Positions 18,760-28,044 of a stretch of 64,000 nt of DNA are shown here, piece after piece. The notes beneath the pieces were generated by a model. The model was not told the DNA's origin, searched no databases, and saw only the letters and a program-made list of their open reading frames with translations. Made by a program: the position numbers and the translations under genes. Origin of the DNA: Candidatus Sulfurimonas baltica. Lineage in GTDB: Bacteria; Campylobacterota; Campylobacteria; Campylobacterales; Sulfurimonadaceae. Within the stretch, counting starts at the first letter, position 1. Every line of letters begins with the position of its first letter. The stretch spans positions 1,116,001-1,180,000 of the forward strand of contig NZ_CP054492.1 in assembly GCF_015265455.1 (NCBI RefSeq), written 5' to 3'.

Positions 18760-21459
18760 TTACTTATAATACAATTTACGTACAATATATTTCTCAAATT
18801 CAACAAGGAAAAGAACAGAAGAAGAGACAATTATAATTGTCAACCACATACTAAGATTAATCGCTGTCGTGCCAAATAAAGATTGCATTACTGGAAGGTA
18901 TGTAAACGCTAGCTGAAAAACAATCAGTATGGCAATGGAAAGAAGAGCATAAGGATTACTGGTAAATCCTGACCAGTTTAGTACTGAAGAAGTTATATAT
19001 CTAGCATTAAATAGATAAAATACCTCAAACATAAGTAGCGTATTAACGGAAACTGTCCGTGCATGTTCTATTGAAGCTCCTTCCCCCATTTCCCAAAGAA
19101 ATAGACTAAATGTTCCAGCCATTAAGATAGTTGAAACAAATGCGACTCGCCACACTAGGTAAGGGGTAAGTAGCGCTTCATGTACTTTTCGTGGTTCTCT
19201 ATTCATTATATTCTTTTCAGACGGTTCAAACGCCAATGAGAGAGCCAGAGTGATCGCTGTAACCATATTTACCCAAAGTATTTGTACCGGCGTTAAGGGT
19301 AGTTCGTGAAAACCGAACATGATGGCGGCAAGAATTATCAGCGCCTGACCACCATTGGTAGGAAGAATAAATAAGATGGCTTTTTTAAGATTGTCATAGA
19401 CGGTACGACCCTCTTCCACGGCGTGGATGATTGAAGAAAAATTATCATCAGTAAGTACCATTTCCGCAGCCTCTTTAGCAGCCTCAGTTCCATTATATCC
19501 CATAGCTGTACCTACATCTGCACGTTTTAGAGCAGGTGCATCATTGACTCCATCACCCGTCATTGCTACAATGAGACCATGTTCTTGTAGCAGTCTTACA
19601 AGAAGCAGTTTGTGTTCAGGGTTGACGCGAGCATAAACATCCACATCTTTTACACGTAATTTTAACTCTTCTTCGTTCATCTTTGCAATATCTTCTCCTG
19701 TCAATACATCCTCTGTATTGATAAGCTTTAGCTGGCGAGAGATAGCCAGAGCTGTAGCAGCGTGATCTCCAGTAATCATTTTCACACGAATGCCAGCTTT
19801 TTTACAAACTTGAACAGCTTCAACAGCTTCCTCACGAGGAGGGTCTATCATGCCATACATTCCAAGCATAATAAGATCACTTTCGACATCAGAAAATGTC
19901 AATTCCATCTTTTCATATTTGACTGGTTTCATAGCCATTGCAAGTACCCGTTGCCCCTGTGATCCCAATTCTTCTATTCGTTGTAGCCAATAGGCTTCTT
20001 CTAAAGAGACATCTCCATCAAGAGATCTTTGAAGCGAACACATCTCTAGTATCTGTTCAGGTGCTCCTTTAATAAAGACAAATGCCTCACCGGTGTGGCT
20101 ATGATGAAGGGTTGCCATAAAGCGGTGTTCAGATTCAAATGGTATAAGGTCCGTACGAGGGTATTTTTTTACTTCCGTGTCAATATCCAAGCCCGCTTTG
20201 AAACCTGCAACAAGTAATGCGCCTTCCATCGGATCTCCGTGGACAAACCATTCATCTTCTTTTTGCTCCAATGAAGAATCATTACACAGCATTGCAGCCC
20301 GTGAAAGTTCATGTAATAGAGGTCGTTCTTCAAGATCCATATCCTTACCAAGCATGGATATCTTACCGTGTGGGTTATAGCCCGTTCCCGATAGATCAAA
20401 GAGGTTGTTGGTAGTGGCAATAGTACGCACCGTCATCTCATTACGTGTCAGTGTCCCTGTCTTATCTGAGCAGATAACAGATACTGCCCCCAAAGTCTCA
20501 ACAGCTGGTAACTTACGAATAATTGCGTTACGCTTTGCCATACGCTGTACTCCAATTGCAAGTGTAATGGTCATAATAGCAGGCAGGCCTTCAGGTATTG
20601 CAGCCACCGCGAGGCTTACTGCAGCAAGAAACATTTCATCCAGTACATAATCTTGAATAAAAAATCCAATTATAAAAGTAATTATAGCGATGATTACTAT
20701 TGCTAGGGTAAGCCAACGGCCAAATTGAGTCATTTGTGCTATTAGTGGTGTTTCTAAGGACTTTACTTCAGAGACAAGGGTACTGATACGGCCAATCTCT
20801 GTGTCTGCCCCAGTTTTAACGACAACACCCCTTCCTTGGCCATGCGTAACAAGAGTACTGGAGTAGGCTATACATCTACGGTCACCAATCACGCTTTGCT
20901 CAGAGACAGAATCTACAATTTTTTCTACGGCTATAGATTCACCTGTCAGTGCTGCCTCTTGAACTTGAAGTCCTTTTACTTGAAAAAGCCTCAAGTCTGC
21001 TGGAACCTTATCTCCTGATTGTAAAAAGACGATATCCCCTGGAACTAATAATTCTGCTTTAATGGAAATTTGTTTACCCTCACGCATAACCATAGCATTA
21101 GCAGAAAGCATTTGCTGTATCGCCTTTAAAGCATCCTCAGCTTTTCCTTCTTGGATAAACCCTATTGCAGCATTAATAAATACCACACCTACAATTACAC
21201 TGGCATCCACCCAGTGCCCAAGTAGAGCCGTAACGAGACCGGCAGCCATCAATACATAGATGAGCACGTTATGAAATTGATATAAAAATCGTATAAATGG
21301 ACTATGAGTTTTTGGCTCAGGAAGCTGATTCTGTCCATATATTTTTAGTCTATTTTCTACCTCTTCATTTTCTATCCCATTTTTTGAGGTTTCAAGTAAA
21401 GTAAATGTTTTTTCTACACTCTCAGCGTGCCAGTCTTGTGATTGAAGTTTCGTATTCAT
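18760..21459 (-). CDS. P2-type cation-transporting ATPase (CtpF/PMR1-like)
   Basis: This is a full 899-residue P-type ATPase. It has an N-terminal cation ATPase domain (HAESVEKTFTLLE), actuator LTGES at about 171-175, TM4 IPEGLPA at 288-294, the phosphorylation site SDKTGTLT with Asp 332, a later MITGDHAATALA, and the hinge GDGVNDAPALKRADVG. TM6 reads WVNMVTAITLALSLAFEP. The usual Asp of Ca2+ pumps (VTD) is Ala, as in CtpF-like bacterial pumps, so the ion is uncertain (Ca2+, Na+ or K+). It lies upstream of the mrp operon on the same strand with a 229-base gap. An ion-stress function is inferred. Confidence 0.88.
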   Translation of the reverse strand: MNTKLQSQDWHAESVEKTFTLLETSKNGIENEEVENRLKIYGQNQLPEPKTHSPFIRFLYQFHNVLIYVLMAAGLVTALLGHWVDASVIVGVVFINAAIGFIQEGKAEDALKAIQQMLSANAMVMREGKQISIKAELLVPGDIVFLQSGDKVPADLRLFQVKGLQVQEAALTGESIAVEKIVDSVSEQSVIGDRRCIAYSSTLVTHGQGRGVVVKTGADTEIGRISTLVSEVKSLETPLIAQMTQFGRWLTLAIVIIAIITFIIGFFIQDYVLDEMFLAAVSLAVAAIPEGLPAIMTITLAIGVQRMAKRNAIIRKLPAVETLGAVSVICSDKTGTLTRNEMTVRTIATTNNLFDLSGTGYNPHGKISMLGKDMDLEERPLLHELSRAAMLCNDSSLEQKEDEWFVHGDPMEGALLVAGFKAGLDIDTEVKKYPRTDLIPFESEHRFMATLHHSHTGEAFVFIKGAPEQILEMCSLQRSLDGDVSLEEAYWLQRIEELGSQGQRVLAMAMKPVKYEKMELTFSDVESDLIMLGMYGMIDPPREEAVEAVQVCKKAGIRVKMITGDHAATALAISRQLKLINTEDVLTGEDIAKMNEEELKLRVKDVDVYARVNPEHKLLLVRLLQEHGLIVAMTGDGVNDAPALKRADVGTAMGYNGTEAAKEAAEMVLTDDNFSSIIHAVEEGRTVYDNLKKAILFILPTNGGQALIILAAIMFGFHELPLTPVQILWVNMVTAITLALSLAFEPSEKNIMNREPRKVHEALLTPYLVWRVAFVSTILMAGTFSLFLWEMGEGASIEHARTVSVNTLLMFEVFYLFNARYITSSVLNWSGFTSNPYALLSIAILIVFQLAFTYLPVMQSLFGTTAINLSMWLTIIIVSSSVLFLVEFEKYIVRKLYYK

Positions 21460-21758
21460 TTGAGAACCTTTTAAATATTTCTAGGATTTTTTACTAATAA
21501 GCCAGTATGTTATCCCTAAAAACAAAATGACTGCCGCCGTAGCAATGACAAGCTTCACTGCTAATAAATTTGTTTTTAGCTAATTCTCTATATATTAAAT
21601 CAAACACACCATCTTTAGTAGACGTTATTATACCCCAATAATTCCATACCAAATTAGACAACAAGCCGACTTGCTCTATAATTAGGTACTTTAACAAGAA
21701 AAAGTTACACTCAATGTTTTCACCCAACGGGTGCAACTTTTTCTGCACGAGAGAGATT
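21460..21758. other. Intergenic region between P-type ATPase and IS1380 element
   Basis: It holds the ATPase leader (AAAGG at a good distance) and the left edge of the IS1380-type element. On the minus strand, about 21485-21560, a possible 25-codon peptide starting GTG (VKLVIATAAVILFLGITYWL...) would be one membrane helix, but it has no clear ribosome site. GTGCAACTTTTTCTGCAC near 21731-21748 is a short palindrome that may be part of the IS end. Confidence 0.35.
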
Positions 21759-23063
21759 ATGCCTCAAACAATATTAAACTTCAATATCGAAACTACAAAC
21801 GAAAAATTAACTCCTAGAACAGGTGTAGCAATATTTGGGGAGTATCTTAAGGGTATGAACCTTGAAGCACTTTGCAACACGAACATTCCTTTAGCCAAAC
21901 ATCCAAACGGATACACTCCGTTTGAATTTATTTATCCACTTATTCTGATGCTCCATAGCGGAGGCAGAGTCTTAGATGATATAAAAGAGATACGATTAGA
22001 TAGCGCGCTCTCATTACTGCTAAAAATGAAAAATATTCCAACAGCAGGAGCATTTACAAAGTATCTTCACAGACATGCTGCACTTGGCACCGATGGAGTA
22101 AGAAATATCAACAAGCAATTTCTCAAACGATTTTTAAAATCACTCAAAAATGAAGAGCTTATTTTAGACATAGACGCTACATTTATTGAAGCTCATAAAA
22201 ATACAGCAAAGTGGTCATATAAAGATGCACCTGGTTATATGCCTATGGTTGGACATATTAACAGTGGATATGTGATTGATGTAGATTTCCGAGAGGGTAA
22301 TGAGGCACCTGCTAGTAAAAACCTGGAGTTTCTTAAACAGTGTCAAGCACAGCTCCCTTTTAGTGTGAAGTTTGACAGATTCAGGGCCGATAGTGCTTCG
22401 TATCAAGCTGCTATTTTTAACCACTGCGATAAAGAAAATATTTTTTTCACTGTAACAGCTAAAAAGAATAAAAATGTATTTGATTCAATCAAAGATATTA
22501 AAGATGATGATTGGCAAACTTTTTCCAAAAGAGAGAAAGTAGCAGAGTTTATGCACACGATGTGTGATACAGATAATGCTTTTAGAATGATAGTAATTAA
22601 AAAAGATATAACACCTACACTCCCAACGCTTAAGGGCTATATAGGCGATGAAGTGATGATGCAATATCAAGATGAGATTTACTACTGTATCGCCACTAAT
22701 GATAATAATTTAAGCCCGCAGGAGATTATTAAACTGCACCGTCAAAGAGGTGAAACAAGTGAGAATAAGATTAAAGAGTTAAAAAATGGTTTTAATATGA
22801 GCTATCTTCCAACATCCAATACACAGGCAAATGCTTTCTACTTTTTAATAGGAACACTTGCGTATAACCTTTTCTTGATGTTTAAACAGATACTGGACAC
22901 AAATCTTCAAAAGCACACCATTAAAACAATTAGATACAAACTCTACAACATAGCGGGTAAAGTAGTTTCACATGCCAGAGGATTAATACTCAAGGTAAAC
23001 GAGCAGTTCCAAAATCTCCTCCAAAAAATAAGATACCGAGCTTATGAAGAGAGTTTGAAATGA
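21759..23063 (+). CDS. IS1380-family transposase
   Basis: This DDE transposase of about 434 residues has ILDIDATFIEAHKNTA (first catalytic Asp) and KFDRFRADSASYQAAIF (second). A late QRGETSENKIKELKNGFNM supplies the Glu motif typical of IS1380. The start ATG at 21759 has GAGAGA upstream. The longer frame begins in a likely IS-end palindrome. It looks intact. I could not fix the terminal inverted repeats with certainty. Confidence 0.88.
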   Translation: MPQTILNFNIETTNEKLTPRTGVAIFGEYLKGMNLEALCNTNIPLAKHPNGYTPFEFIYPLILMLHSGGRVLDDIKEIRLDSALSLLLKMKNIPTAGAFTKYLHRHAALGTDGVRNINKQFLKRFLKSLKNEELILDIDATFIEAHKNTAKWSYKDAPGYMPMVGHINSGYVIDVDFREGNEAPASKNLEFLKQCQAQLPFSVKFDRFRADSASYQAAIFNHCDKENIFFTVTAKKNKNVFDSIKDIKDDDWQTFSKREKVAEFMHTMCDTDNAFRMIVIKKDITPTLPTLKGYIGDEVMMQYQDEIYYCIATNDNNLSPQEIIKLHRQRGETSENKIKELKNGFNMSYLPTSNTQANAFYFLIGTLAYNLFLMFKQILDTNLQKHTIKTIRYKLYNIAGKVVSHARGLILKVNEQFQNLLQKIRYRAYEESLK

Positions 23064-23191
23064 AAAACAAAGCGCTGACAAACCCATCTCTTAATAAGCT
23101 TATTACAGGATACTATTGTAAAAAAAACAGTAAACCTTGCCAAAAGTGTCAACATCTGAATAAATTTGGAATTAAAACATGTGAAGCATAA
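23060..23191 (+). CDS. Small cysteine-rich ORF coupled to the IS1380 transposase
   Basis: A 43-residue frame starts at ATG 23060 and overlaps the transposase stop by 4 bases (ATGA). It encodes MKNKALTNPSLNKLITGYYC and then a CxxC (PCQKCQ) and a final Cys, so four cysteines lie in the last 24 residues, consistent with a tiny zinc-binding module. IS1380 elements normally carry one gene. This could be an accessory protein, a passenger or the read-out of conserved IS end sequence. Confidence 0.45.
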   Translation: MKNKALTNPSLNKLITGYYCKKNSKPCQKCQHLNKFGIKTCEA

Positions 23192-23832
23192 TTTTACAGC
23201 CTAATCCGCTGTTACTTTTCTGAAAAAAATGATATTTTTTTACAAGTGGAGAGTGGAATTCATATTATGGATTTATTTGGGTTATAAGTGGAGAGTAAGA
23301 TGAGCCAAGATAAAGTGTAGTTTTAGCATTAGAAACACTATTAAACCAGCTCAATGTAATCATTAAAAATAATTACATAGCTTCACTATATTAATAAATA
23401 ACTATAACACAAAATAATTTATAATAGAGCAGTAACTAAAAAAAATACTTAAAACTTTAAATTGAAATTTCATATGCTACGCTAGAAGAAGAAACAGCTG
23501 ATATTAGTAATAGTATCAGATAGCGTAAGTCATTGCGTTTCAAATAATACTAATGCACATATCTGTGATGTGACATAAAAAAGATTAAAAATATTTATTG
23601 TTAAGGAAGACTGTTAAAAGTTTTGTGTGAATAAGCGATAGTAATTAATATGACATCATAGTTAACGGTTGCATCAGCAGTTTTAAGAAAGTTTCAAGAC
23701 TACTTATTTTTGGAACACGAAGCACTCATATTAGTTTTCCGTGTTCCACAAAGTGTTCAAAAAGTTAAAACTGCAAAGTTCCACAAACATTTAGGGAATA
23801 TGGAACAAAAAAAGTGAGCTTTTAAATTATAT
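23192..23832. other. 641-base non-coding stretch between IS elements
   Basis: No gene was found. It holds the right edge of the IS1380 element, two AAGTGGAGAGT copies (about 23246 and 23285), the second copy of the dispersed IS-end-like repeat (about 23607-23665), and two short inverted GTTCCA/TGGAAC-rich stretches around 23715-23800. It reads as decayed insertion sequence. Confidence 0.5.
23607..23665. repeat. Dispersed repeat, copy B (IS-end-like)
   Basis: This is the counterpart of 2953-3012: AGTTTTGTGT followed by a CGATAGT-ATTAA block and AGTTAAC. It lies 170 bases outside the IS110 palindrome. A remnant of an IS256 5' end lies on the palindrome's other side. The two may be the halves of one old IS256 copy split by the insertion (inference). 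Confidence 0.45.
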
Positions 23833-23939
23833 ACTCAACTCGTATGTTCTTTTTTTTGTAAATTTTTAGTTTATACTTCTTTTGAGTTGTTCGTTAGAAG
23901 TAATGTATCGGTACTTAACTAAAGCGGCATAGTCTAGCT

Positions 23940-24138
23940 TGTGCGAAAGTCGGATAATTACACTTTAAATTTGAGTGGCGAGTGGATCGGTTTCTAATAT
24001 CTTTTTTTTGCAAGAAAAAGTTGAAGCTAGATCGGATTGAATCACGAGGCAAAGTTATGTGTAGTATTATTGCTTAAAAGTCACATAGGAGTTTACTCCT
24101 ATGCTAACGAACTCTCTTAAAATAGTAGGAGGTTCACG
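23940..24138 (+). ncRNA. Candidate IS110 bridge RNA region (left copy)
   Basis: About 200 non-coding bases precede the IS110 gene, inside the conserved repeat arm. IS110-group elements express a structured bridge RNA from the non-coding left end that selects target and donor DNA. The region contains a perfect 8-bp hairpin (CATAGGAG at 24084-24091, loop TTTA, CTCCTATG at 24096-24103) and a second partly paired segment with GATCGG repeats. No sequence match to a known bridge RNA was possible, so the call rests on family knowledge and position. The inverted copy is at about 27725-27923. Confidence 0.4.
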
Positions 24139-25137
24139 GTGTCAAATTGTATCGGAATTGATGTATCAAAAGCAAGTATAAATATTCATATAGCAAAGAA
24201 TAAGCAGGATTTAGTTTTAGAGAATAGCATTAAAGGTTTCAGGTCTCTTATCTCTAAATTAAAAAAAATATATAAAAAAGAGATGGAGAATATTGTCTTT
24301 ATTTTTGAGCCAACAGGTAGTTATTCTGAAGCACTTAGAAAATATTCTTCAGAACAAAATATCAAGTGTTTTATCATAAATCCTAAGCAGTTTAGTAATT
24401 ATGCTAAAGCATTGGGAGTGGAAGTAAAAAATGATATTGAAGATGCTAGAGTTCTTTCAAAAGCTCTTCATTTAGCTAAAGATAATCAGATCAAGGTTCC
24501 TGTATATAACGAAGATATAGAACATATTAAGGAGTTGATGAGTTTTTATAAATTCACGAAAAAACAAACAACACAACAGAAGAATCATCTTGAAGCATTG
24601 ACAAGTAAAGATGGTGATAACTTCTCAATTAAAGAACTTAAAAAGTCTATCAAAGAATCGAAAGAAAAAGAGCTTAGAATTATTGAACAAGTACAAACTT
24701 TAATTGATTCTACGGATGAATATAAAATTGCATATGACAATATTATATCAATAAAAGGAGTTGGTCAAATTGGTGCCATTGTACTTTTACATCTCTTTTT
24801 AAAATACCCAGAAGCTAATCAAAGGCAGATTACCTCGTTAACAGGTCTAAATCCAATTTATAGACAATCCGGTACATCAATTCAATCAGGTTATAAAATA
24901 GCAAAGTCAGGCGCAAGTCTATATAGAAGTGTGATTTTTATGTCAGTTCTTACTGCTGTACAACATGATAAAAATTTTAAAAGTTTTTATGAGAGATTGA
25001 AATCTAAAGGAAAACATACAACATCTGCTCAAATTGCTGTCATGCGAAAAATAATACTTACTGCACATTCTCTTTATAAAAATAATAGAAAATATAATGA
25101 AAATTATAATACTCATGAAGCTTCTGATATGGAATAA
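24139..25137 (+). CDS. IS110-family transposase (copy 1)
   Basis: This is a 332-residue DEDD recombinase. The N-terminal RuvC-like domain has GIDVSKASINIHI (Asp in the first motif), IFEPTGSYSE and VKNDIEDARVLSKAL (acidic third motif). The C-terminal Tnp_2 domain has IISIKGVGQIGAIVLL and SLTGLNPIYRQSGTS, with the conserved serine region. It starts with GTG behind a strong AGGAGG (24127-24132). It is identical to the gene at 26726-27724. It inserts the element through bridge-RNA-guided strand exchange (family knowledge). Confidence 0.93.
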   Translation: MSNCIGIDVSKASINIHIAKNKQDLVLENSIKGFRSLISKLKKIYKKEMENIVFIFEPTGSYSEALRKYSSEQNIKCFIINPKQFSNYAKALGVEVKNDIEDARVLSKALHLAKDNQIKVPVYNEDIEHIKELMSFYKFTKKQTTQQKNHLEALTSKDGDNFSIKELKKSIKESKEKELRIIEQVQTLIDSTDEYKIAYDNIISIKGVGQIGAIVLLHLFLKYPEANQRQITSLTGLNPIYRQSGTSIQSGYKIAKSGASLYRSVIFMSVLTAVQHDKNFKSFYERLKSKGKHTTSAQIAVMRKIILTAHSLYKNNRKYNENYNTHEASDME

Positions 25138-25186
25138 AATTGAAGAGAATTGTTACTATCGGTATCATTTTTAAAGGAAGTTAAAC

Positions 25187-26676
25187 GTGGCGACTTTCGC
25201 ACATAGATTTCATTAAATCCACGAACCAATTTTAAGTATTAAAGCCCATAAATAGGCACTTTAATGTATAATTTTGTTACCACTAACATCATTATAAAGG
25301 CCTATTTTATGGAACTTGCAAATTATATAGAAACTGCTATGAAAAGCATATTAAAGAATCCAATACTTGAAGTGCTAACAGAGATAAAAATCACAAAAAT
25401 ACTTAAGCAGAGCAACTTCATTAAACGAAATGTTGGCTATCCACCATTTCAAATAATATTACACTTCGTTTATATGTTAGTGATGCAAAAACGCCAGTCA
25501 ACATTTATAAAAAAGAGCGATAGTGCATTTGGGAAAGATGCCTATTACAGATTTATCAAAGATAGTCGTTACAACTGGCGAAAGTTTTTAATGCTAAGTA
25601 CTACTGCACTTTTGCAAAGAATAAAACCACTACATAAAAATGGTGAACATCGCTTGCTCATTATTGATGACACAGTCGAAGCTAAAAGAGGTAAATTTAT
25701 CGAAGGTAGCTGTAAATATATCTGGAGCAACAAAGAACATAGAAGTATCAATGCTTTAAATATTGTATCTCTAAATTATGCAGATTCACATTCAACATTC
25801 CAGCTTGATTTTTCTATCAAGATGAATGATAGTTATCGTAAGAATATATCAGAGTTCACAAATAAACTACATCACAAAAGTAATGCTTATCAGAGAAAGA
25901 ATGAAATTACTAAAGGCAAAAATACACTAGCTATTGAGATGCTCCAAAGAGCTTTAAATAACGGTATTGACGCTGATTACCTATTGGTTGATAGTTGGTA
26001 TGCTAAACCAAACTTCATTAAAGAAGCCAATGAACTTGGTATACCAGTAATAGCTAGACTTCCAAATAATAAACTCATTTGGAATTTTAAAGGCAAATAT
26101 AAAACTATGGATACAATCTATGAGAGTTTGAAAAATTCTCGTCATAAAAGCAGTGGTAAGCATGGCAAAATATCTTACAAATATTTCGATGCCATTGTAG
26201 GACATGCTGTCTTAGGAAAAGTTAAACTCGTATTTTTGCACACAGGCAAAGACTTATTAATTTTTATCTCAACTGACATCACTATAGCTGGTAAAGAGAT
26301 TTTAGCGACCTACAAAAAAAGATGGAATATCGAGCAAGGATATAAAGATTTACGAAACCTATTTGGGTTTGGAAAAGAAGAGAATCGCATCTATGAATCG
26401 CTGATTGCAAAAATAACGCTATCCATGTTCGCATACAATATTGTAAGCTATATAAATCGCATAAAACATGAGCCTCAAACTCTTGGAGAACTATTTAGAG
26501 ATTTAGAATGCGAACTTGAAACTTTGGCAATATCTATGCAACTTTTTATTCAAATACTGACAAAAATCTCTGAAATTGAGAATGTTGTAAAGGATAATAA
26601 AGATTTACTCACTATTCTCGCAGTGCTAAGTGCTTACACTCAAAAAGAGTTAGGTTTTATGTGCGAAAGTCGCCAC
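25187..26676 (+). mobile_element. IS4-family insertion sequence at the palindrome centre
   Basis: Terminal inverted repeats GTGGCGACTTTCGCACATA (25187-25205) and its complement (26658-26676) bound a 1,490-base element with one transposase gene. The gene's stop codon lies 4-6 bases past the right repeat as I draw it, so the true ends may extend a few bases into the GTTTAAC flank. Because the flanks are palindromic, a target duplication cannot be read. Confidence 0.75.
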
Positions 26677-26682
26677 GTTTAA
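25309..26682 (+). CDS. IS4-family transposase
   Basis: This transposase of about 457 residues has a DDE set: LLIIDDTVEAKRGKFIEG (first Asp), DYLLVDSWYAKPNFIKEA (second Asp) and the YREK-like KKRWNIEQGYKDLRNLFGFG (Glu). The ATG at 25309 has AAAGG 8 bases upstream. Its C-terminus is encoded across the right terminal repeat. It appears intact. Confidence 0.9.
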   Translation: MELANYIETAMKSILKNPILEVLTEIKITKILKQSNFIKRNVGYPPFQIILHFVYMLVMQKRQSTFIKKSDSAFGKDAYYRFIKDSRYNWRKFLMLSTTALLQRIKPLHKNGEHRLLIIDDTVEAKRGKFIEGSCKYIWSNKEHRSINALNIVSLNYADSHSTFQLDFSIKMNDSYRKNISEFTNKLHHKSNAYQRKNEITKGKNTLAIEMLQRALNNGIDADYLLVDSWYAKPNFIKEANELGIPVIARLPNNKLIWNFKGKYKTMDTIYESLKNSRHKSSGKHGKISYKYFDAIVGHAVLGKVKLVFLHTGKDLLIFISTDITIAGKEILATYKKRWNIEQGYKDLRNLFGFGKEENRIYESLIAKITLSMFAYNIVSYINRIKHEPQTLGELFRDLECELETLAISMQLFIQILTKISEIENVVKDNKDLLTILAVLSAYTQKELGFMCESRHV

Positions 26683-28030
26683 CTTCCTTTAAAAATGATA
26701 CCGATAGTAACAATTCTCTTCAATTTTATTCCATATCAGAAGCTTCATGAGTATTATAATTTTCATTATATTTTCTATTATTTTTATAAAGAGAATGTGC
26801 AGTAAGTATTATTTTTCGCATGACAGCAATTTGAGCAGATGTTGTATGTTTTCCTTTAGATTTCAATCTCTCATAAAAACTTTTAAAATTTTTATCATGT
26901 TGTACAGCAGTAAGAACTGACATAAAAATCACACTTCTATATAGACTTGCGCCTGACTTTGCTATTTTATAACCTGATTGAATTGATGTACCGGATTGTC
27001 TATAAATTGGATTTAGACCTGTTAACGAGGTAATCTGCCTTTGATTAGCTTCTGGGTATTTTAAAAAGAGATGTAAAAGTACAATGGCACCAATTTGACC
27101 AACTCCTTTTATTGATATAATATTGTCATATGCAATTTTATATTCATCCGTAGAATCAATTAAAGTTTGTACTTGTTCAATAATTCTAAGCTCTTTTTCT
27201 TTCGATTCTTTGATAGACTTTTTAAGTTCTTTAATTGAGAAGTTATCACCATCTTTACTTGTCAATGCTTCAAGATGATTCTTCTGTTGTGTTGTTTGTT
27301 TTTTCGTGAATTTATAAAAACTCATCAACTCCTTAATATGTTCTATATCTTCGTTATATACAGGAACCTTGATCTGATTATCTTTAGCTAAATGAAGAGC
27401 TTTTGAAAGAACTCTAGCATCTTCAATATCATTTTTTACTTCCACTCCCAATGCTTTAGCATAATTACTAAACTGCTTAGGATTTATGATAAAACACTTG
27501 ATATTTTGTTCTGAAGAATATTTTCTAAGTGCTTCAGAATAACTACCTGTTGGCTCAAAAATAAAGACAATATTCTCCATCTCTTTTTTATATATTTTTT
27601 TTAATTTAGAGATAAGAGACCTGAAACCTTTAATGCTATTCTCTAAAACTAAATCCTGCTTATTCTTTGCTATATGAATATTTATACTTGCTTTTGATAC
27701 ATCAATTCCGATACAATTTGACACCGTGAACCTCCTACTATTTTAAGAGAGTTCGTTAGCATAGGAGTAAACTCCTATGTGACTTTTAAGCAATAATACT
27801 ACACATAACTTTGCCTCGTGATTCAATCCGATCTAGCTTCAACTTTTTCTTGCAAAAAAAAGATATTAGAAACCGATCCACTCGCCACTCAAATTTAAAG
27901 TGTAATTATCCGACTTTCGCACAAGCTAGACTATGCCGCTTTAGTTAAGTACCGATACATTACTTCTAACGAACAACTCAAAAGAAGTATAAACTAAAAA
28001 TTTACAAAAAAAAGAACATACGAGTTGAGT
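26658..28030 (-). repeat. Right arm of the 1,373-bp inverted repeat
   Basis: It is the inverted copy of 23833-25205, ending with CGAGTTGAGT at 28021-28030. Every stretch I compared by eye matches, and the encoded proteins are identical, so divergence is near zero. The duplication is therefore very young or under gene conversion. Confidence 0.85.
26726..27724 (-). CDS. IS110-family transposase (copy 2, inverted)
   Basis: The 332-residue product is residue-for-residue the same as that of the gene at 24139-25137. It has the same GTG start, AGGAGG site and upstream hairpin in mirror orientation. The DEDD RuvC-like and Tnp_2 domains are complete, so both copies could be active. Confidence 0.93.
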   Translation of the reverse strand: MSNCIGIDVSKASINIHIAKNKQDLVLENSIKGFRSLISKLKKIYKKEMENIVFIFEPTGSYSEALRKYSSEQNIKCFIINPKQFSNYAKALGVEVKNDIEDARVLSKALHLAKDNQIKVPVYNEDIEHIKELMSFYKFTKKQTTQQKNHLEALTSKDGDNFSIKELKKSIKESKEKELRIIEQVQTLIDSTDEYKIAYDNIISIKGVGQIGAIVLLHLFLKYPEANQRQITSLTGLNPIYRQSGTSIQSGYKIAKSGASLYRSVIFMSVLTAVQHDKNFKSFYERLKSKGKHTTSAQIAVMRKIILTAHSLYKNNRKYNENYNTHEASDME

Positions 28031-28044
28031 TATATATTTAAAGT

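Larger units (their letters stand above)
23833..25205 (+). repeat. Left arm of the 1,373-bp inverted repeat
   Basis: It runs from ACTCAACTCG at 23833 to GCACATA at 25205. The last 19 bases (25187-25205, GTGGCGACTTTCGCACATA) are also the left terminal repeat of the IS4-type element. TTGTGCGAAAGTCGG at 23939-23953 echoes the other IS4 end. Confidence 0.85.
23833..28030. mobile_element. 4.2-kb IS palindrome: IS110 - IS4-type - IS110 (inverted)
   Basis: Two arms of exactly equal length (23833-25205 and 26658-28030, 1,373 bases each) are inverted copies. Each holds an IS110 transposase gene encoding an identical 332-residue protein, plus the same upstream and downstream flanks. A 1,452-base centre holds one IS4-type transposase. 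The two flanks outside the arms are similar in base pattern (TAAATTATAT against TAAATATATA read inward) but not identical. No ordinary target duplication is visible around the IS4 element, because its flanks are themselves inverted. The whole lies within remains of an IS256 element. Confidence 0.85.

Noticed and set aside
21494-21748. 84-residue minus-strand frame between the ATPase and the IS1380 element
   Set aside because: No ribosome site or recognisable product, and it runs into the IS end.
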